Source of the DNA: Rhodopseudomonas faecalis
Lineage (GTDB): Bacteria > Pseudomonadota > Alphaproteobacteria > Rhizobiales > Xanthobacteraceae
Length of the DNA: 64,000 nucleotides
Direction: 5' to 3'
NCBI RefSeq assembly: GCF_003217325.1
Contig: NZ_QJTI01000002.1
Location: 124,001-188,000 of the forward strand
Shown here: positions 27,353 through 36,633 of the stretch, piece by piece
Layout: every line of letters starts with the position of its first letter
Numbering within the stretch: position 1 is the stretch's first letter
Notes under the pieces: model-generated
What the model was told of the DNA's origin: nothing
The model's input: the letters and a program-made list of their open reading frames with translations, nothing else
The model's database searches: none
Translations under genes and position numbers: made by a program

Positions 27353-28114
27353 ATGGCGCAGCGAAGTTTGACGCGGTGGGGTATCGCGTTCCGTCTGTCA
27401 TCGGTGGCAACGCTGTGTATCCTGACGGCCGGTTGCAGCGGCGGCGATTTCGGCCGCACCCGCGCCGATATGCTCAATGACGATATGCATCGCTGGGTCG
27501 GCGCGGAAGCGACCGGCAGCGTCGGCATTTTCCCATCCAATTATCAGCTCACCGAATATGAGCGCGCGCTGCGCGACTTCGCCTATCCCTTGATCGAACC
27601 GCCGCATTCGCGGCCGGCCTGGAAAAGCGTGTTCGGCGATTATCAAGTGATCGCATCGCCCTGGCGCCAGAAGGTGACGTTCGATCGCACCGCCTATGGC
27701 CGGCTGCTGATCGACGAGCCGCACCGCGCCCACACCTCGCGCTACGCGCAGTTGATGGATGACGTGCGCAACGACATGACGCAGTTCGAAACCTTCCGTT
27801 ACACCGCGATGAAGGTGCTGGCGCTCGATCAGAAGCGCAACGCCTCGCTGCGCTATGTCTCGGAACTATCGCCGCGCGAGCGTGCCGATGCGGTCGCGCG
27901 CATGGAAGAAAACACGCTGATCATGCAGTGGGTGCAGCAATGCCTGCATCGCCGCGTGGCGTCCTATCGCTGGGCACTGGAACGGCTGGTGCTGCATGGG
28001 CCGGACAATATGGCCGCCGATGCCGATCGCCTGATCGGCGGGCTGGAAGCAATGGCCGGCAAGGACGATCTGGCGCCGTCGGGCCGCGGCGTCGCGCTCA
28101 GCGTGCGCGGCTGA
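27353..28114 (+). CDS. lipoprotein of unknown function
   Basis: The 253-residue product has a long n-region, hydrophobic core and lipobox LTAGC (ATLCILTAGCSGG), so it should be acylated and anchored to a membrane facing the periplasm. The mature part is helical with WKSVFGDYQVIASPWRQKVTFDRTAYG and an Arg-rich YRWALERLVLHGP block. I do not recognise a Pfam domain. GGAGG precedes the ATG. Transcription is probably driven from the CtrA-type box upstream. Confidence 0.7.
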   Translation: MAQRSLTRWGIAFRLSSVATLCILTAGCSGGDFGRTRADMLNDDMHRWVGAEATGSVGIFPSNYQLTEYERALRDFAYPLIEPPHSRPAWKSVFGDYQVIASPWRQKVTFDRTAYGRLLIDEPHRAHTSRYAQLMDDVRNDMTQFETFRYTAMKVLALDQKRNASLRYVSELSPRERADAVARMEENTLIMQWVQQCLHRRVASYRWALERLVLHGPDNMAADADRLIGGLEAMAGKDDLAPSGRGVALSVRG

Positions 28115-28131
28115 GCGGCGAGCCGCTCAGC
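28110..28131. terminator. hairpin spanning two convergent stop codons
   Basis: GCTGAGCGG (28110-28118) and CCGCTCAGC (28123-28131) form a perfect 9-bp stem with a 4-base loop. Both convergent genes stop inside it: TGA at 28112-28114 on plus and at 28129-28127 on minus. There is no strong T run, so it may act as a weak bidirectional terminator or RNA-end stabiliser. Confidence 0.5.
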
Positions 28132-28687
28132 GTTTGCCGGGCTCGCTCTGCACCTTGCAGGTCGCAGCCGCCAGCGATGCCTTGGCCTGCACCATCAAGC
28201 CGGGTTCGGCGGCGAGCGCTTTCAGCAGGATCAGCCCGGTGGTGCTCGGGGAATCGATGATCAGCCGGTCGGCCGAGGTGACGTCTTCCTCGTCCGGCAG
28301 TTCGGCGTGCTGATCCTCGGTCATCAGATCGAGTTCGATCACGCGCCGGCCGGCGGAGCGATCGTTGATCGCGTAATAAGCGAGCCCGCTGCGGGTATAG
28401 AACGACACCGAAGTATAGGCTTGGCTGACCGGCACGGTCAGCTTGATCGGTCCCGACGACAGATCATAGCGGCACACCGCAAGCGCGAACGCCGGATCGA
28501 GGAACGGCATCGGCGCTTCGCTCGGGCTGACCTGCGGCAGCGCCGTCACCGCGTTGAGCGCGCTGATCGGTTCGAGGCGGGAATAGGCGTCTTTGCTGGC
28601 AATGCGCGGCAGCGCCAGCACGCTGACCAGATGCACGATCAGCCCCAGCACCACGCCGCCGATCAGAATGAACAGGGTGCGGATCAT
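28127..28687 (-). CDS. short membrane-anchored DUF1254-type protein
   Basis: The 186-residue product has an N-terminal transmembrane helix (IRTLFILIGGVVLGLIVHLVSVLAL) and a soluble part with DPAFALAVCRYDLSSGPIKLTVPVS and a conserved YTRSGLAYYAINDRSAG, matching small DUF1254-like proteins of Rhizobiales. It starts by ATGA overlap with the DUF1214 gene, so the pair resembles the two halves of longer DUF1254-DUF1214 proteins encoded separately. Function unknown. Confidence 0.7.
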   Translation of the reverse strand: MIRTLFILIGGVVLGLIVHLVSVLALPRIASKDAYSRLEPISALNAVTALPQVSPSEAPMPFLDPAFALAVCRYDLSSGPIKLTVPVSQAYTSVSFYTRSGLAYYAINDRSAGRRVIELDLMTEDQHAELPDEEDVTSADRLIIDSPSTTGLILLKALAAEPGLMVQAKASLAAATCKVQSEPGKR

Positions 28688-29262
28688 GGGCAGCCCACCG
28701 TGGTGATCGCCGGCATCGGCGCGTCGCGTTGTGTCCTGGTGGCGACGCCGACCGGCGTATCATAGAGCCGCAGCGCCAGCGTGTAGCGCTCAACGCCGCC
28801 CGTGGGCAGCCAGTTGCCGGCGCGGGCGCGCGCCGCGATCTTGATCTCGAACGCTCCGTCGGCGCGGCGCACGATTTCCTGGCTGGTGAAGCCGTAGCGG
28901 TTCATCGAATTGGCGACCAGATAGCCGCGGGTGTCATAAAGCGTCAGCGTCCAGAACCGCGCCGCCGGCGTCACGCCGCTAACCGTCACGTCGCAGCGGC
29001 CATCGAGCGGGCGCTTGGCGTCGTCGGTGCCGGCCGAGAAGGTGATGCCATCGCCGGTGCCGATCGGCAGCTCGCCGCTGCGTGCGATCACCGCGCGCGC
29101 ATAGGGATCGATATCGGCGGTGCCGATCCGCGGCCGCGCGGTCCAGGCGCCGATCGTCAGGGTGTTGAGATCGATGCCGCGGGTGGCGGTGACCCAGGTG
29201 ATGCCGACGCCGAGCGTGGCGGCGATGATCAGCGCGATCAGAAGCGAGAGGATGAGGCGCAC
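28684..29262 (-). CDS. short membrane-anchored DUF1214 protein
   Basis: The 192-residue product has an N-terminal transmembrane helix (RLILSLLIALIIAATLGVGITWVT), then a DUF1214 fold with IDPYARAVIARSGELPIGTGDGITF, FWTLTLYDTRGYLVANSMNRYGF and the end RLYDTPVGVATRTQRDAPMPAI. These are the usual DUF1214 blocks. The periplasmic domain has unknown function. It is coupled to the downstream DUF1254-type gene. Confidence 0.8.
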   Translation of the reverse strand: MRLILSLLIALIIAATLGVGITWVTATRGIDLNTLTIGAWTARPRIGTADIDPYARAVIARSGELPIGTGDGITFSAGTDDAKRPLDGRCDVTVSGVTPAARFWTLTLYDTRGYLVANSMNRYGFTSQEIVRRADGAFEIKIAARARAGNWLPTGGVERYTLALRLYDTPVGVATRTQRDAPMPAITTVGCP

Positions 29263-29294
29263 GTGACTAGCGTTCCTTGTCGGATCTGCACCGC

Positions 29295-31553
29295 TCAGTT
29301 CCGGCGCGGTGGCGCAGGCGGCTCACCGCCCGACATCGACGCAAAACTGTCCGGGAACGCCACCGGATTGGCCGACAGCGGCTTGATGGGATCGCCCGGC
29401 AGCCGGCCGAGCGTCTTGCCGGCCTCGTCGAGCGCCTTTTCGATGCGCACCAGGATTTCGGCGCCGCGCCGCGTCAGGATCGGCGGCGGACCCTGGCGCT
29501 GATCGGTGGCTTTGGAGGCGACATTGGCAGCGGCGCTCTGCGCCTGCGGCTGCTTCTTGCCGGTGTCGATGCCGGGAATCTCCCGAACCTCCACGCCCTG
29601 ATGCGCGGCCACCATGATGTCGTGCCAGGTCTGCGCCGGCAGCGAGCCGCCGGTCATGCGGTTGGTGGGCGAATAGTCGTCATTGCCGTACCACACCGCG
29701 CAGCTGTAATTGCCGGTATAGCCGACGAACCAGGCGTCGCGATACGCATTGGTGGTGCCGGTCTTGCCCGCGGTCGGAATGCCGTCGATCGCCGCGCGGC
29801 GCGCGGTGCCTTCGCTGACCACGTGGCTCATCATCTCCGCCATGTCGGCGGCCACCGAGGCCGGGATCGCCTGGCGCGGCTGCGGGCCGTCGCGGTCCCA
29901 GCGCCAGACCAGATCGCCGGCGCCGGTGCGCACTTCCAGCACCGCATGCGGCGTCACCGCGCGGCCCTTGTTGGGGAAGGTGACATAGGCGACGGCATGT
30001 TCCAGCACCGTCACTTCGGTCGAGCCGATCGGCAGCGACGGCGTATCGGTCAGCGGCGCCTTGATGCCGAATTTGCGCGCCACTTCCACGATCTTGGCGC
30101 GTCCGGCCTTCGGGCCGCCTTTGCCGCCGATCGCGATCGAAATCTTGACCGGCACCACGTTGATCGAGCGGGTGATGGCCTGGGTCAGCGTCACCGAGCC
30201 GGAATAAGAATGGCCATAGTTCTGCGGGCACCAATTGCCGATGCACACCGGGCCGTCGACGATGGTCGTGGTCGGCTTATAGCCGTTCAGCAGCGCGGCG
30301 GTGTACACATAAGGCTTGAACGACGAGCCCGGCTGCCGATAGGCATCGACCGCGCGGTTGAACTGGCTCGAGCCATAGTCGCGGCCGCCGACCATGGCGC
30401 GCACGCCGCCATCCATGTCGGACACCACGGTCGCGGCCTGGGTGGCGTGATAGTCACGGCCGAACTGCCGGAGCTGGTTTTCGATCGCGGTCTCGGCGGC
30501 GCGCTGCACATTCATGTCGATCGTGGTGCGCACCACGAACACGCGCTCCGAATAGGATTTCGGAAAAGTGTCGACCAGCCGACGCATCTCGTCAAAAGCC
30601 CAGTCGAGGAAATAGTTCGGCGAGTTTTCGTCGCGGCGGTCGACCGCGATCGCCGGATTGCGGCGGGCACCGAACACCTGGCCCTCGGTCATGAAGCCGG
30701 CTTCGACCAGATTATCGAGCACCACGTTGGCGCGGGCGCGCGCCGCCGGCAGGTTGATGTGCGGGGCGTATTTGGTCGGCGCCTTGAACAGCCCGGCCAG
30801 CATCGCCGCTTCCGCCAGCGTGACGTCGCGCGCGCTCTTGTTGAAGTAGAAATGCGCGGCGCCGTCGACGCCGAACGTGCCGCCGCCCATATAGGCGCGA
30901 TCGAGATAGAGCTTGAGAATTTCGTTCTTGGTCAGCCGCGTTTCCAGCCAGATTGCCAGAAACGCCTCGTTGACCTTGCGCTCGATGGTGCGCTCGTTCG
31001 ACAGGAACAGGTTTTTGGCGAGCTGCTGGGTGATCGAGGAACCACCCTGGCGCACGCCGCCAGCCTGGGCATTGGTGACCAGCGCGCGGAACGTGCCGGC
31101 GATGTCGATGCCAAAATGGTCGTAGAAGCGCCGGTCTTCGGTGGCGAGCGTCGCCTTGATCAGATTGTCGGGAAAGTCCTCGAGCGGGATCGAGTCGTTA
31201 TGCTTGATGCCGCGGCTGCCGATCGGGCTGCCGTAGCGATCGAGGAACGTCACCGCGAGGTCGCTTTTCTTCAGCCAGTCTTCGTCGGCGGTTTCGCGGA
31301 ACGCCGATTGCGCCAGCGTCAGCAGCAGGATCAGCCCGCACAGGCCGAGCGTGGCGGCTTCCGACAGCGGCTCGATGAACACCCAGCGCTTCCAGCGGCC
31401 GACGTAAAACCGGTCCATGAACACCGAGAAGCGCTCATAGCCCTCGCGCAGCCCGGCGAATGAGCGGAACACCGACGAGTTCAGGCGCGCGTCGAGATCC
31501 AGCATCCGGTGCCGGATCTTGGTTATCCAATCGGGGGGCAGGATGTGGCGCAC
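29295..31553 (-). CDS. class A penicillin-binding protein (PBP1A-type)
   Basis: The roughly 752-residue bifunctional enzyme builds peptidoglycan at the inner membrane. It has one transmembrane helix near residue 75, a GT51 glycosyltransferase domain (EDRRFYDHFGID, QGGSSITQQLAKNLFLSNER, AMLAGLFKAPT) and a transpeptidase domain with SxxK in PGSSFKPY, SIN in ITRSINVVPV and KTG in GKTGTTNAYRDAWFVGYT. All catalytic motifs are intact. The tail is Pro-rich. The GTG at 31553 (VRHILPPDWITKI) is my preferred start; a TTG at 31643 extends the frame by 30 codons. Confidence 0.93.
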   Translation of the reverse strand: MRHILPPDWITKIRHRMLDLDARLNSSVFRSFAGLREGYERFSVFMDRFYVGRWKRWVFIEPLSEAATLGLCGLILLLTLAQSAFRETADEDWLKKSDLAVTFLDRYGSPIGSRGIKHNDSIPLEDFPDNLIKATLATEDRRFYDHFGIDIAGTFRALVTNAQAGGVRQGGSSITQQLAKNLFLSNERTIERKVNEAFLAIWLETRLTKNEILKLYLDRAYMGGGTFGVDGAAHFYFNKSARDVTLAEAAMLAGLFKAPTKYAPHINLPAARARANVVLDNLVEAGFMTEGQVFGARRNPAIAVDRRDENSPNYFLDWAFDEMRRLVDTFPKSYSERVFVVRTTIDMNVQRAAETAIENQLRQFGRDYHATQAATVVSDMDGGVRAMVGGRDYGSSQFNRAVDAYRQPGSSFKPYVYTAALLNGYKPTTTIVDGPVCIGNWCPQNYGHSYSGSVTLTQAITRSINVVPVKISIAIGGKGGPKAGRAKIVEVARKFGIKAPLTDTPSLPIGSTEVTVLEHAVAYVTFPNKGRAVTPHAVLEVRTGAGDLVWRWDRDGPQPRQAIPASVAADMAEMMSHVVSEGTARRAAIDGIPTAGKTGTTNAYRDAWFVGYTGNYSCAVWYGNDDYSPTNRMTGGSLPAQTWHDIMVAAHQGVEVREIPGIDTGKKQPQAQSAAANVASKATDQRQGPPPILTRRGAEILVRIEKALDEAGKTLGRLPGDPIKPLSANPVAFPDSFASMSGGEPPAPPRRN

Positions 31554-31820
31554 CGGAGCCCTGGCAGTTGCAATCCATCGGGCGCCAAGCCGCGCCGGAA
31601 GAACGTTGTGCTGAAATGTTGCGGCAAACCCAAGGCCATCCAAGCCCCGGGAGACTCAGATGCTCTTGTACCCGACCAAGGCGATTAAACCAATGCTGCC
31701 TCAAGGAGTTTTGCGCTTGGCGCGCGTGCGAGCGCGGGCGTTTCGGCGACATTGGCTTGCGCCAGCGGCGGCGCTGCGCCTAGAACCGCTGCTTCCGCAG
31801 GTTCGACCTCAAGGCTCGGC

Positions 31821-32333
31821 ATGACAGCAGCGCGCAAACGGCCTTCGCCACAGGAAGGTTTCTTCTGGAAAACCAAGACATTGGAACAGATGTCGGCGGC
31901 GGAGTGGGAAAGCCTGTGCGACGGCTGCGCCCGCTGCTGCCTGGAAAAGCTGGAATGCGAAGACACCGGGCGGATCTATTTCACCCATATCGCCTGCCGG
32001 CTGCTCGATCCTGACGGTTGCGGTTGCAAGGATTATGCGAACCGCACCGACAAGCTCGCCGATTGCGTGCGTCTCACCCCGGACAATGTCCGCACCCTGA
32101 GCTGGCTGCCGCCGAGCTGCGCCTACAAGCTGGTGGCCGAAGGGCGCGACCTGTACTGGTGGCATCCGCTGGTGTCCGGCGATCCGGGCACCGTGCACGA
32201 GGCGGGCGTTTCGGTGCGCGGCCGGGTCGAGGGCCAGGAAGGCGAGATCAGCGTCGAGGAGCTGGAAGACCACATCGTGTCGTGGCCGGCGCTGCTGCCG
32301 CGACAGGCCAAACTGAAGAAGCGGCCAGCCTGA
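31821..32333 (+). CDS. YcgN/UPF0260-family cysteine cluster protein
   Basis: The 170-residue product is rich in cysteine: [34 protein letters not shown] and DCVRL, the UPF0260 (YcgN) arrangement expected to coordinate a metal, perhaps zinc or iron. Function is unknown. I start at the ATG at 31821, which gives the family length; the frame is open further upstream without homology. The gene is divergent from the penicillin-binding protein gene. Confidence 0.85.
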   Translation: MTAARKRPSPQEGFFWKTKTLEQMSAAEWESLCDGCARCCLEKLECEDTGRIYFTHIACRLLDPDGCGCKDYANRTDKLADCVRLTPDNVRTLSWLPPSCAYKLVAEGRDLYWWHPLVSGDPGTVHEAGVSVRGRVEGQEGEISVEELEDHIVSWPALLPRQAKLKKRPA

Positions 32334-32458
32334 GGCCGGTGTCGGCAATGCCGTTTACGGGCTGTTGACGCTGAGGCTCAACGCTCCTGCAACAAATCGC
32401 CAATACCGTACTATGATGCGGGCAAGGGTTTTTCCGCAGTTCATCACAGGAGCAACGT

Positions 32459-32629
32459 GTGCCCCGTCTGCTGTCTGAATTTCTGATCGATGAATCCGGC
32501 GCGACGTCGATCGAATACGCCATCATCGCGGTGGGACTGAGCATCGTCATCCTGACAGCGGTGCAACTGGTCGGCACCAACCTCAGCAAGCACTATGAGG
32601 CGCTCGCGACCGCGACCACGGCCAAGTAG
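32459..32629 (+). CDS. Flp/Fap-type pilin subunit (type IVb), stand-alone
   Basis: A GTG start with an AGGAG site six bases upstream opens a 56-residue frame. After a short leader (PRLLSEFLIDESGATSIEYA) comes the Flp signature GATSIEYAIIAVGLSIVIL: a Glu following the cleavage-type Gly/Ala-rich stretch and one long hydrophobic helix. Family role: structural subunit of Tad pili. No prepilin peptidase or tad assembly genes are present in the window, so its assembly machinery must be elsewhere, or it is an orphan. Confidence 0.85.
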   Translation: MPRLLSEFLIDESGATSIEYAIIAVGLSIVILTAVQLVGTNLSKHYEALATATTAK

Positions 32630-32735
32630 TTAACCGAGGTTGAGAGGCGTCATGAGAATCCCCGGCAATCCGCAGCCGGAATGTTAGCGGGTCTCGGCCC
32701 ATACCATGGCGACACTCATTGAATGCGGGGGCGCC

Positions 32736-32876
32736 ATGAGCAGCTTCGAGACGACGCACGAAACACTGTCCACCCAAGGCCCAATGCGGCAGTTGCTGGC
32801 GACCGTGACCGCGCTGATCGCGGTCGGCATGGTGCTGGCGCCCGCTCTGGGCTTCGTGCTGCTGCTGGTCGAATAG
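32736..32876 (+). CDS. candidate small membrane protein, 46 residues
   Basis: The ATG at 32736 is preceded by a GGGGG tract and opens MSSFETTHETLSTQGPMRQL, then a single hydrophobic helix (VTALIAVGMVLAPALGFVLLLV) up to the stop. The composition is that of a real one-pass membrane protein, and a strong terminator follows 80 bases later. No family is recognised. An in-frame ATG at 32706 is an alternative start. Confidence 0.45.
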   Translation: MSSFETTHETLSTQGPMRQLLATVTALIAVGMVLAPALGFVLLLVE

Positions 32877-32955
32877 CGCCGCACGATCCCGGTTCGCGCG
32901 TGGCCGCGACCGGGCTTAAGGTTTGATCCGCCGCCGCGAGGCATCGAAATTTCAG

Positions 32956-32989
32956 CGGGCCGCTCCTCACCTGAGGGGCGGCCCGTTTG
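32956..32989 (+). terminator. intrinsic terminator
   Basis: A 14-bp stem with one wobble pair (CGGGCCGCTCCTCA at 32956-32969 with TGAGGGGCGGCCCG at 32972-32985), then TTTGGCTTT. It ends transcripts of the small membrane ORF and possibly the pilin. Confidence 0.75.
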
Positions 32990-33136
32990 GCTTTGCGCGG
33001 TCAGCGCCAGGCAGGCACCGCTCCCCCATCGCCGCTTGGCGATCGCAAAATGGCGTAACGTCGGTCAGTCTCTTGGCGCCAGCACCGGCTTGCCGGGCGA
33101 CCTTGCCTGCGTCGCTGTGAGCCGCGCGGCGATTAG

Positions 33137-34326
33137 TTGGCTGATCGTTCTCTTCGCCGTGTTTTTCTGGCCTGTTTCCTGATGCTGAGCATCGTGGTTG
33201 GCGGCGGACTTTGGTTTGCGACCTCGAAGATGGCGCAGATCGACGAGACCTATTCCGAGATGCTGGAAAAGGACGTGCAGGGCATGAAGGCCGGTCTACG
33301 GGCCAACCAGCGTATCTTTAATTTTGGTCGGTTGGCTTGGCTTATTATCGCCGAGACCGAGATGGCCGATATGCAGCGCACCAGCCTGGAAGTGGCGGGC
33401 AATGCCAAGGACTTCCACGATCAGATCAACAAAGCGAAGGAACGTCTGCCGAGATTTGCTGCGGATTTCGATCAGGCCGCGCGGACGTTCGATGAGATCA
33501 TGAGGCAGGAATACCCGCCGCTCGAGGCGAGATCGTGCACACCGTGTCGTCGGCGTCGACCGAGCTGGAAGCGTCAGCGCAGACGTTGACCAAGACCTCC
33601 GAACGCTCGCAGCAGCAGACGGCCACCGTGGCTGCGGCCTCGGAAGAAGCCTCCACCAATGTGCAGTCGGTGGCGTCGGCGACGGAGGAAATGGCGTCCT
33701 CGATCTCCGAGATCAGCCGTCAGGTGCAGGAGTCGGCGCGCATTGCCACTGAGGCGGTGGAGCAGGCCCGTGCCACCAATGCCAGCGTCGGCGAGCTGAC
33801 CAGCGCGGCCAGCCGGATTGGCGACGTGGTCGAGTTGATCAACACCATCGCCGGCCAGACCAACCTGTTGGCGCTGAACGCCACCATCGAAGCGGCGCGG
33901 GCCGGCGAAGCGGGGCGTGGCTTTGCGGTGGTCGCCAGCGAGGTCAAGGCGCTGGCGGAGCAGACCGCCAGGGCCACCGGCGAGATCAGCCAGCAGATCG
34001 TCGGCATCCAGGCAGCCACCAATGACTCGGTGCAGGCGATCCGCGTGATCGGCGAGACCATCGCCCGGATGTCGGAGATTTCCTCGACCATCGCTTCGGC
34101 GGTGGAAGAGCAGGGGGCTGCGACCCAGGAAATCTCGCGCAACGTGCAGCAGGCCGCAGCCGGAACGCATCAGGTGTCGTCGAACATTGTCGAGGTGCAG
34201 CACGGCGTCACCGAGACTGGCTCGGCCTCGACCCAGGTGCTGTCGGCCGCGCAGTCGCTGTCGCAGGACAGCAGCCGGCTGAAGGACGAAGTCAGCCGCT
34301 TCCTTGATACGGTGCGTGCCGCGTAG
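33137..34326 (+). pseudogene. methyl-accepting chemotaxis protein broken by an internal out-of-frame deletion
   Basis: The 5' part (33137 to about 33527) encodes an N-terminal transmembrane anchor and a periplasmic helical sensor (SEMLEKDVQGMKAGLRANQRIF). The 3' part (from about 33528, another frame) encodes a complete methyl-accepting signalling domain, almost identical to those of the two chemoreceptors downstream. The second transmembrane helix, HAMP domain and linker, about 200 codons, are absent, and the junction shifts the frame. The join, near GAGGCGAGATCGTGCAC, has a short GGCGA-like homology to the intact genes. A GTG at 33535 could still start a 263-residue soluble signalling domain. 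A terminator follows. Confidence 0.8.
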
Positions 34327-34351
34327 TCCGTTGCCGCGCTGCGGGATAACC

Positions 34352-34380
34352 AAAGGCCTGCCCTTCGGGGCGGGCCTTTT
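34352..34380 (+). terminator. intrinsic terminator
   Basis: AAAGGCCTGCCC (34352-34363), a TTCG tetraloop, then GGGCGGGCCTTTT. Twelve base pairs with one wobble and a terminal T run, 25 bases after the broken chemoreceptor. Confidence 0.85.
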
Positions 34381-34623
34381 AATTGTTCAGGACAGTGGCT
34401 GCGGTCGCAGCGGCGGCTGCCGCTCGTCACCTGACAAGTTAGTCGATGAAATCACCAAATCCATCATCGGTGGTTTCTGCGTAGATCATTCGTACAAATA
34501 CGAGTATTGCAGAAAATACTGGCAGGCAGATTTTGTGTGGCGGACAAAGATGTCGCTAACTTGTTCTTATATTCAATCGATTAGTACTTTTACAGATTAT
34601 CGATCGTAGTCAGGGAGAACGGA
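34381..34623. other. AT-rich intergenic stretch
   Basis: No gene is visible. Base composition from about 34440 to 34620 is clearly more AT-rich than the surroundings. It presumably carries the promoter of the next chemoreceptor, but no -35/-10 pair with good spacing could be defended. GGGAGAAC before the ATG is the ribosome site. Confidence 0.4.
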
Positions 34624-36327
34624 ATGTCGGCCAGGACGGTGCGTTTGCCGAAACTGACAATTGCACGACGGATTTATCTACTGATCGCGGTCGGCTTTAC
34701 CGGTTTGCTGGCCAACGTGGTCCTGGACTCCCGCGAGCTCGGCAGCGCGCTCAAGCATCAGAAGCAGATGGAGCTGCAGCATCTCGGCGAGATCGCGGTC
34801 GCGATCGCCAAGGATGAATTTACCGGCAGTCAGAAGGGCGATTTGTCCGCGGCCGATGCGCAGAAGCGCGCGCTGGCACGGATCGCGGCGCTGCGCTACG
34901 GCAACAACGACTATTTCTTTGTCAATGACATGAACAATGTCACCTTGATGAATCCGATGGCGCCGCAGCTCAACGGCAAGAACATGGCGGCGCTGAAGGA
35001 TCCCACCGGCAAGGCGTTCATCGCGGAGATGACCGCACTCGTGCAGCGCAGCGGTTCGGGCTTTGTCGATTATCAATGGACCAAGCCGGGGGCGAGCGCG
35101 CCGTCGCCCAAGCTGTCCCATGTGGTCGGGTTTGCGCCGTGGGGCTGGGTGATCGGCACCGGCGTCTATATTGACGATCTCGATGCCCAGCTTGCGGTCT
35201 CGACCCAGCATTCGCTGCTGGTGGTGGCGGCGGTGACGCTGCTGACCCTGCTGATCTCGACGCTGGTGGCGCGCTCGATCACCAAGCCGCTGCACCGGGT
35301 CACCAGCACCATGAAGGTGATCGCCGAGGGCAGGATCGACACCGAGGTGCCGGGCATCGGCCGCAGCGACGAGATCGGCGAGATCGCCAGCGCGGTCGAA
35401 GTGTTCAAGAACAACGCTGCCGCCCGGCAACGGCTGGAAGCGGAACAGCATGAGCAGGAAGCGCGCTCCGCCGCGCAGCGCCGTGCCGACACCATGAAGC
35501 TCGCCAATGACTTCGACAGCGCGATCGGTCGCATCATCGAGGCGCTGTCGTCGGCCGCGAGCGAGTTGGAAGGCTCGGCGACCACGCTGACCTCGACGGC
35601 GGCGCGTTCGCAGGATCGTGCCACCGTGGTGGCCGGCGCCTCGGAAGAAGCCTCCTCCAATGTGCAATCAGTGGCGTCCGCCACGGAAGAGATGACGTCG
35701 TCGGTGCAGGAGATCAGCCGGCAGGTGCAGGACTCGGCGCGCATTGCCAATGAGGCGGTCGAGCAGGCCCGGCAGACCAATTCCAGCGTCAGTGAACTCG
35801 CCGGTGCGGCGTCGCGGATCGGCGATGTGGTCGAGTTGATCAACACCATCGCCGGCCAGACCAACCTGTTGGCGCTGAACGCCACCATCGAAGCGGCGCG
35901 TGCCGGCGAGGCGGGGCGCGGCTTTGCCGTGGTCGCCAACGAGGTCAAGGCGCTGGCGGAGCAGACCGCCAAGGCCACCGACGAGATCAGTCAGCAGATC
36001 GCCGGCATTCAAGCGGCGACCCGGCAATCGGTGTCGGCGATCCGCGGCATTGGCGAGACCATCACGCGCATGTCGGACATCTCTTCGACCATCGCCTCGG
36101 CGGTCGAGCAGCAGGGCGCCGCGACCCGGGAGATTTCGCGCAATGTGCAACAGGCGGCGCATGGCACGCGCGAGGTCTCGATCAATATTGTCGAGGTGCA
36201 GCGCAACGCCACGGAGACCGGCAGCGCCTCGGCGCATGTGCTCACCGCCGCGCGCTCGCTGTCTCAGGATAGCCGCCGTTTGAAAGACGAAGTCAGTCGT
36301 TTCCTGGACACGGTCAGGGCGGCTTAA
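34624..36327 (+). CDS. methyl-accepting chemotaxis protein with Cache sensor
   Basis: The 567-residue chemoreceptor has transmembrane helix 1 (about 16-32) and a periplasmic single-Cache domain (about 35-185, with [18 protein letters not shown] and [14 protein letters not shown], the sCache_2 pattern). Then follow transmembrane helix 2 (about 195-215), HAMP (to about 275) and the signalling domain with hairpin tip [37 protein letters not shown]. It senses a small ligand and controls a CheA kinase that is not in the window. No C-terminal pentapeptide tether. Confidence 0.95.
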   Translation: MSARTVRLPKLTIARRIYLLIAVGFTGLLANVVLDSRELGSALKHQKQMELQHLGEIAVAIAKDEFTGSQKGDLSAADAQKRALARIAALRYGNNDYFFVNDMNNVTLMNPMAPQLNGKNMAALKDPTGKAFIAEMTALVQRSGSGFVDYQWTKPGASAPSPKLSHVVGFAPWGWVIGTGVYIDDLDAQLAVSTQHSLLVVAAVTLLTLLISTLVARSITKPLHRVTSTMKVIAEGRIDTEVPGIGRSDEIGEIASAVEVFKNNAAARQRLEAEQHEQEARSAAQRRADTMKLANDFDSAIGRIIEALSSAASELEGSATTLTSTAARSQDRATVVAGASEEASSNVQSVASATEEMTSSVQEISRQVQDSARIANEAVEQARQTNSSVSELAGAASRIGDVVELINTIAGQTNLLALNATIEAARAGEAGRGFAVVANEVKALAEQTAKATDEISQQIAGIQAATRQSVSAIRGIGETITRMSDISSTIASAVEQQGAATREISRNVQQAAHGTREVSINIVEVQRNATETGSASAHVLTAARSLSQDSRRLKDEVSRFLDTVRAA

Positions 36328-36347
36328 CCCAGCCGGTCATCCCAGCG

Positions 36348-36384
36348 CAGCGGCCTGCCGGCAATGGCGGGCCGTTGGTGTTTT
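36348..36384 (+). terminator. intrinsic terminator
   Basis: CGGCCTGCC (36351-36359) pairs with GGCGGGCCG (36366-36374), extended by CAG/TTG, and a TTTT run follows at 36381-36384. It lies 20 bases after the Cache chemoreceptor. The rest of the 306-base gap to the next gene shows no further recognisable element. Confidence 0.65.
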
Positions 36385-36633
36385 CGGTCGTTCGCGATTC
36401 GAGAAGGCGTCAGTGTGCCGCCATCGCGCAAAATCCGGCTGTCTCACCTTCCGAATGACAACCGATGCGTGCTCAACTTTAGAGGGTAGTGTCACAATAC
36501 TGTTACGTTCGCGATTTGGATATTCGGGGCGCCTAGTGGTTTTACGGGGTTGGAACGCAACCGGAGGATAGTGACGGCAGGGACATCCGCTTCGTGCGGC
36601 GGAACCGTGCAATGAACGTGACAGGAAGTAATC

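Noticed and set aside
29277-31463. 728-codon open frame on the plus strand
   Set aside because: It lies fully opposite the penicillin-binding protein gene, has Arg/His-rich shadow composition and no domain; high GC explains the open frame.
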